Source: Caprella mutica
Taxonomy: Eukaryota > Arthropoda > Malacostraca > Amphipoda > Caprellidae
Assembly (NCBI GenBank): GCA_947561585.1
Contig: CANNZV010002343.1
Span: 1-64,000 of the forward strand
DNA length: 64,000 nt
Reading direction: 5' to 3'
The notes under the pieces were generated by a model. The model saw nothing but the letters and a program-made list of their open reading frames with translations, made no database searches and was not told the origin of the DNA. Made by a program: the position numbers and the translations under genes. Shown piece after piece: positions 58,742-64,000 of the stretch; within the stretch, counting starts at the first letter, position 1; each line of letters begins with the position of its first letter.

Positions 58742-59341
58742 CAGGGTGGCGGAAAAGTAACTTCACACTTTCAAATGATTATTGCATGAAAACATATTCT
58801 ATTACAAATATCAAATAAATATGAATTTATAGACAAAATCTCAAAGTTTTTTACTATATATGTGATGCAGATAAAAAAAACTCCCGCCAGAGGAACCATG
58901 GCAATATTAAGAGAAGCATTTCCCAGTCGTTTAATTCCACATTGCAGTGAAATCTCATGGCCTGCTCGATCTCCTGATTTAATCTCTCTTGACTTCTTCC
59001 TTTGAGGGTATCTTCAAAATCGAAAGCTTACAAAAATAGACCTGAACATCTCAAAAAGTTGAAACTCAACATAATCGAAGAAATTAACTAAATAACGAGG
59101 GACGCATTAGAAAATGTTTTGCAAAATACTGTGCGAAGAATGCGCTCTTGCTTGAACAATAACGAAGAACATTTGAAGGACATCATTGGAAAATATATAA
59201 AACTCAAATCTTTTGTCTATACATACTGTAAAATATCTTTAAGATTTTGTTTATAAATTCATATTTATTTGATATCGATAGTTGAGTCGGTTTTCGTATA
59301 ATAAACATTTAAAAGTGTAAAGTTACTTTTCCGCCACGCTG
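58742..59341 (+). mobile_element. Tc1/mariner-superfamily relic with transposase fragment
   Basis: Left end CAGGGTGGCGGAAAAGTAAC and right end GTTACTTTTCCGCCACGCTG are inverse with two changes; TA flanks both (58740-58741, 59342-59343). Inside, 58896-59010 reads PSRLIPHCSEISWPARSPDL followed by ISLDFFL, a stop, and GYLQNR: the third catalytic region of a DDE transposase (PARSPDL.xLDFFLWG). A frame change then leads to YKNRPEHLKKLK and VRRMRSCLNNNEEH. Most of the transposase is deleted, and what is left has stops and frame changes, so the element is dead. Confidence 0.9.
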
Positions 59342-59352
59342 TACGTAGCTAC

Positions 59353-60850
59353 GATTCTAGGTAAATTGCTCGAAAACAATTGCTCGAAAACAATTGCTCG
59401 AAAACAATTGCTCGAAAAACAATTGCTCGAAAAACAATTGCTCGAATGAACAATTGCTCGAACTAACAATTGCTCGAACGAACAATTGCTCGAAAGACAA
59501 TTGCTCGAAAACAATTGCTCGAAAGACAATTGCTCGAAAACAATTGCTCGAAAAATGATTGCTCGAACGAACATTTGCTCGAATGAACAATTGCTCGAAT
59601 TATCAAATTGCTCGAATGAACAAAATTGCTCGAATTATAAAATTGCACAGTTTTATAATTGATGAAAGTCAGTTATTCATGAAGTGGAGCTGCACCTAAC
59701 AATCCTTGTTTCTTTTTAGTAATTGATTATTAATCATTCTATAAATGATTTTAATTATAACTCATTCTGCATAATCTTTTTTTAGACCGTTTGTGTTATC
59801 TCGTATGTAACATGTGAATTGGAATCATGTGGTGAATCAGTACTATTCATGTTTTTTATCATAAAACCCGAAAACTTATTTATTATTAGCCTATATGTAT
59901 GTGGCACCTCAATAGGTGAAATAATATGAAGTTATGGCAGAGTTTTAATAAATCTACAAATACAAATAAACATGAATAGTAATTATTCACCACATGATTC
60001 CAATTCACATGTTACAAGCGAGATGACTCAAAAGGTCTAAAAAAGATTATGCAGAATGAGTAATAATTAAAATCATTTATAGAATGATTAACTAGATTAC
60101 GTGCACTCGGTAGAGCGCATACCTTCGCCACCGCTTATTTGTTTGCTTCCAAAATCTAATAAACTGGTGACTGGATATTGACTAATCGTCCCACCAAGTT
60201 TAATGCAATATGGTTCCATACTTTTTTTGAGTTATTGAGTTTTAAATGACCTTGACCTTGACCTTTGGCCGGATCGCTCCCAAAATTCTACCAGATGGTT
60301 CCTGGACATTGTCCAATCGTCCCATCAAATTTCAGACAATTTGGTTGAATGCTTTTTGAGTTATTCAGTTATAAATGGACTTGACCTTGATCTTTGACCT
60401 CTGACCCGATCGCTCCAAAATCTAACAAAATGGTTCCTTAATATTGACCAATCGTTCCACCAAGTTTCATCCAATATGGTTCAATGCTTTTTGAGTTATG
60501 AATGACCTTGACCTTTGACCGGGTCACTCCCCAAATTCTACCAGCTGATCACTGGACATTGACATATCGTTTCACTAAATTTCAGGCAATTTGGTTGAAA
60601 ACTTTTTCAGTTATGCGAATAACAAGATGATAAATAAATAAATGCCGTCAGTAATATTACCTTCCCGCATTCTGCGAAGGTAATGATCAATTACAAAAAA
60701 GAAACAATGATTGTTAGGTGCAGCTCCACTTCATGAATAACTGACTTTTATAAAAATCGAAAACTGTGCAATTTTATAATTCGAGAAATTATTCATTCGA
60801 GCAATTGTTTATCGAGCAATTAATTGTTTTCGAGCAATTTACCGGCTACC
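59353..60850. mobile_element. Foldback element, GGTAAATTGCTCG family, large copy
   Basis: Left GATTCTAGGTAAATTGCTCG and right GAGCAATTTACCGGCTACC are inverse. GTAGCTAC lies at 59345-59352 and 60852-60859 (8 of 9 bases of a 9-base duplication). The left arm opens with about 15 copies of an AACAATTGCTCGAA unit, then unique inverted sequence (CATGAAGTGGAGCTGCACCT). The loop around 59885-59950 matches the copy at 43143-43812. The right arm is interrupted by the Helitron-like element at 60092-60683. Confidence 0.92.
60092..60683 (-). mobile_element. Helitron-like non-autonomous element inside the foldback element
   Basis: On the minus strand the 5' end reads TTACCTTCGCAGAATGCGGG and the 3' end GCGCTCTACCGAGTGC, ACGTAAT, CTAG. 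The paralogous foldback copy has the unfilled site (GATTAATGATCAATTAC near 43700). The interior has about four diverged repeats of a 120-base unit around GACCTTGACCTTTGACC. No coding region. Confidence 0.75.
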
Positions 60851-60999
60851 TGTAGCTACATATATTTGATGTTAAATCACTAATAAACTGCAAAAGTGTT
60901 ATACTAATGTGGTGTCGGACCAATGAATAGTTAACCCTAGACTATACCTAGTTAGTCATCTTAGATAATCATCTATGCAGTTGATGATTATGAATCTAA

Positions 61000-62336
61000 A
61001 TAACTCTTGATTTGCCACAGGTGTGACATTTAAATTCAACCCAGCCAGCGCCTTCTCAATAACTACTAAGTTTGAATTTTCTCCCACTAGATTAGCTTAG
61101 TAATTAGGTTTCTGAAATTATTATTTAAACATTTCAATTTATTTCCCTAAGATATCCACTTTTCACATGTAGGTATAGTAAAATATAATAAAATTACTAA
61201 GTTCAAATAAAAAATGTTATTAAATTTCTGTGTTTCAAAAGAACTGTACCTATATCATTTGAAAGGAAAATAACATAAATAAAACTTATAATTAAATAAT
61301 GATATCAACGTTAATAGATAAATTTAAATGATTTGGAGTAAAGTAGCGACTCGGTATATTTGTCCGTGTGGTTCCTATAGTAATGACTTTCTCTTCGTCT
61401 TCCTTATTTATATTCATGAGAAAGACGGACAAAGTTGCTGTAAGTTTTGGCGAAAAAGTGCAGTTGTCATTAGGTAATTTTGTTTTTAGTTCGCCAGATG
61501 TTTTTGTTGTTTATTGAACTTAAATGGCATTTCATCATCATTTATTTTATCGTCGCCTGTGAAGGATGGAAGGACGATTAGGGGATTTAGCTAATCATCG
61601 TAGCTACCGATAAATATACCTAGATTGAACGATTTTCAGGAATTCACTTCAGCATTAGGGTAAGTTCCGAATTATTTGTCAGTTCCACATTTTAATTAAT
61701 ACATTTTAAATATACATTTTAAAATATTGAAAAATCATATTTAAAAAAATAACAAAATATAGTAATTTTAGGGATATAATTTACATCCAGATTTTAGATA
61801 TGTATATTGAAATATATTGTTTTAGATATTAATAATGCATATTTGTATTGGATATTTTTTTTAAAACATGTAAATATTCTATATGTTAGTGTATTTACTA
61901 AAAACATTATTTAATTTATACAATTATGTAACTCGTTCTCTATTCATTCATTTATTCCATTCCACCATTCAAAGTTCATTCATTAATTGCATTCCGATAT
62001 TCATTAACGAATTCAATTTCTAATGGAGATGGAGGTGACCTTTCGAATGGGAAAATATTGAAGTAATTTATACAGCTGAGTGTCCTTATAAAGCCATGCT
62101 AATAATTACCATGCTATTATTATAATAAAAGAAAAGTGATAAGTGTGATTGGAAGAATAATGTTAATGTGAGTAGCTATTAGCTACTAATAATAATACTA
62201 TATTATTTTTCAATGGGAAAATTATTAAAGTCTTTATAAAATAAAAGATACAAGTGTATCGATCTATCCGATTCTGTTAATTTTTAAGTAAAAAAAAACA
62301 GAGAATTGGAAATGTGTTGCGCTTTTTTTTTTTAAT
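61000..62336. other. AT-rich DNA, no gene seen
   Basis: Contains the left part of a GGAAC/GTTCC MITE from about 61659 (AGGGTAAGTTCCGAATTATT). Otherwise no exon, RNA gene or element end was identified. Confidence 0.5.
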
Positions 62337-62908
62337 TTTAAAGGTCCTATTCACTCTAAATTAAAAAAAATGAAATTACTTTAAATTTGTAGAGATAAAG
62401 TAATATAACAGTTAACAGAAAAGAAATCAATAAAGTATTCTGTTCACAATTAACTGAATAAAAAATATACATATTTAACTTTCACTCTTTCTAAGATTCA
62501 TTATAAGAAAAAGTTCGAATACTTAGTAGGTATGTCTCGTATTTACATACCAATTTAAATACAAAGTGTATTAAAATTATCACTTCTCTAGATCGGAAAA
62601 ATGTTCAGGTATATAAAAACTATTAGTAAGAAATACTTAATTAGGTACTTGGATTCTTTATATGGATCCATTATCTTGGAATCAGCTTTGTTATTGTTTG
62701 GAATTTGTCGGATCTAGTTAGCCTATCGGATAATTGGACTTTTTCTTTGCTAGAAAATCAGAGGGTAGAAGAAGAACGGAAACAAATCTTAAAATGTAAA
62801 TAATAATTAAAATATAGAACCAAATTTGAAATGGTTTGCAGTTTTATTATAAACAGTAACTTTCGTTCTAATGAATAGAAAAAAAATAGAGTGGAGGTGA
62901 CCTTTAAA
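62337..62908. mobile_element. TTTAAAGGTCC-family foldback element
   Basis: Starts TTTAAAGGTCCTATTCACTC and ends GAGTGGAGGTGACCTTTAAA. The ends are inverse with few changes; the centre is AT-rich. Same family as 7132-7721. Confidence 0.75.
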
Positions 62909-62924
62909 TTATTTCTAGGTAAAA

Positions 62925-64000
62925 GAGTCACTGTGATGATGTACTATCAGAGAAAAGAGTCACTGTGATGATGTACTATCAGAGAAAAGAGTCACTGTGA
63001 TGATGTACTATCAGAGAAAAGAGTCACTGTGATGATGTACTATCAGAGAAAAGAGTCACTGTGATGATGTACTATCAGAGAAAGGAGTCACTGTGATGAT
63101 GTACTATCAGAGAAAAGAGTCACTGTGATGATGTACTATCAGAGAAAGGAGTCACTGTGATGATGTACTATCAGAGAAAAGAGTCACTGTGATGATGTTC
63201 TATCAGAGAAAAGAGTCACTGTGATGATGTACTATCAGAGAAAATAGTCACTGTGATGATTTACTATCAGAGAAAAGAGTTACTGTAATGATGTACTATC
63301 AGAGAAAAGAGTCACTGTGATGATGTACTATCAGAGAGAAGTGTCACTGTGATGATGTACTATCAGAGAAAAGAGTCACTGTGATGATGTACTATCAGAG
63401 AAAAGAGTCACTGTGATGATGTACTATCAGAGAAAAGAGTCACTGTGATGATGTACTACCAGAGAAAAGAGTCACTGTGATGATGTACTATCAGAGAAAA
63501 GAGTCACTGTGATGATGTACTATCAGAGAAAAGAGTCACTGTGATGATGTACTACCAGAAAAAAGAGTCACTGTGATGATGTACTATCAGAGAATAGAGT
63601 CACTGTGATGATGTACTATCAGATAAAAGAGTTACTTTGATGATGTACTATCAGAGAAAAGAGTCACTGTGATGATGTACTATCAGATAAAAGAGTCACT
63701 GTGATGATGTACTATCAGAGAAAAGAGTCACTGTGATGATGTACTACCAGAGAAAAGAGTCACTGTGATGATGTACTATCAGAGAATAGAGTCACTGTGA
63801 TGATGTACTATCAGATAAAAGAGTTACTGTGATGATGTACTATCAGAGAAAAGAGTCACTGTGATGATGTACTATCAGATAAAAGAGTCACTGTGATGAT
63901 GTACTACCAGAGAATAGAGTCACTGTGATGATGTACTACCAGAGAAAAGAGTCACTGTGATGATGTACTATCAGAGAATAGAGTCACTGTGATGATGTAC
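62925..64000. repeat. 32-base minisatellite running off the window
   Basis: About 33.6 units of 32 bases (GAGTCACTGTGATGATGTAC then TATCAGAGAAAA) continue to the last base. Variants such as CTACCAGAG, CAGATAAAAG and GAATAGAG recur in blocks, suggesting amplification of groups of units. It begins 16 bases after a TTTAAAGGTCC-family element. Confidence 0.98.

Noticed and set aside
59323..59648. Three minus-strand open frames rich in Ser/Asn/Cys
   Set aside because: They read the AACAATTGCTCGAA tandem units of a foldback element in three frames.
60096..60125. GGTAGAGCGC resembling a tRNA D-arm (A box)
   Set aside because: No B box, acceptor stem or anticodon arm follows; the segment is better explained as the Helitron-like 3' hairpin.

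Overview
This is an AT-rich eukaryotic genomic window with interrupted genes, long introns and a very dense load of transposon-derived DNA. A CLIP-domain serine protease points to an arthropod (insect or other pancrustacean). The CLIP family, the TATA box plus TCAGT initiator, and the presence of MMS22L, which Drosophila lacks, support this, but the order cannot be fixed from the sequence. A short N run (16350-16373) shows it comes from a scaffold.

Four protein-coding genes can be resolved, three of them by joining exons across GT/AG splice sites with reading phase kept at every junction. (1) 3716-9907, plus strand, 11 exons: a secreted CLIP-domain trypsin-like protease of 408 residues, of the kind that acts in melanisation/Toll cascades, with an unusual Phe before the activation site. 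(2) 11405-15882, minus strand: cathepsin B (334 residues, 5 coding exons and a 5' non-coding exon) with a readable core promoter. (3) 30674-43942, plus strand, 19 exons, 1277 residues: MMS22L, the TONSL partner in replication-fork repair. (4) 45164-46588, minus strand: a type II membrane protein of the glycosyltransferase 92 (DUF23) family whose expected acidic DxD-type motif is replaced. Genes 1/2 and 3/4 are convergent pairs.

The rest is mostly repeats. 1-3.7 kb: a foldback element and otherwise plain AT-rich DNA. 5-16 kb: gene introns with minisatellites and MITEs. 16-27.9 kb: non-coding, with SINE-like repeats, a tandem duplication and a 27-base inverted repeat pair 7.6 kb apart. 27.9-30.6 kb and 47-51.6 kb: two nests of short, non-autonomous elements that start with CCAG or CCAA, end with the inverse and carry 8-base target duplications; many lie inside one another. 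53.3-61 kb: Helitron-like pieces, a Tc1 element with an intron-split transposase, a second Tc1/mariner relic, a mariner-type MITE, a minisatellite of about 1 kb and a second large foldback element. 62.9-64 kb: a 32-base minisatellite that runs off the window.

The most novel material is the set of nested 8-base-TSD MITE families, for which the window itself supplies target duplications, an empty site and a relative order of insertion, together with foldback elements having tandem-repeat ends and a Helitron-like family with an internal empty site.
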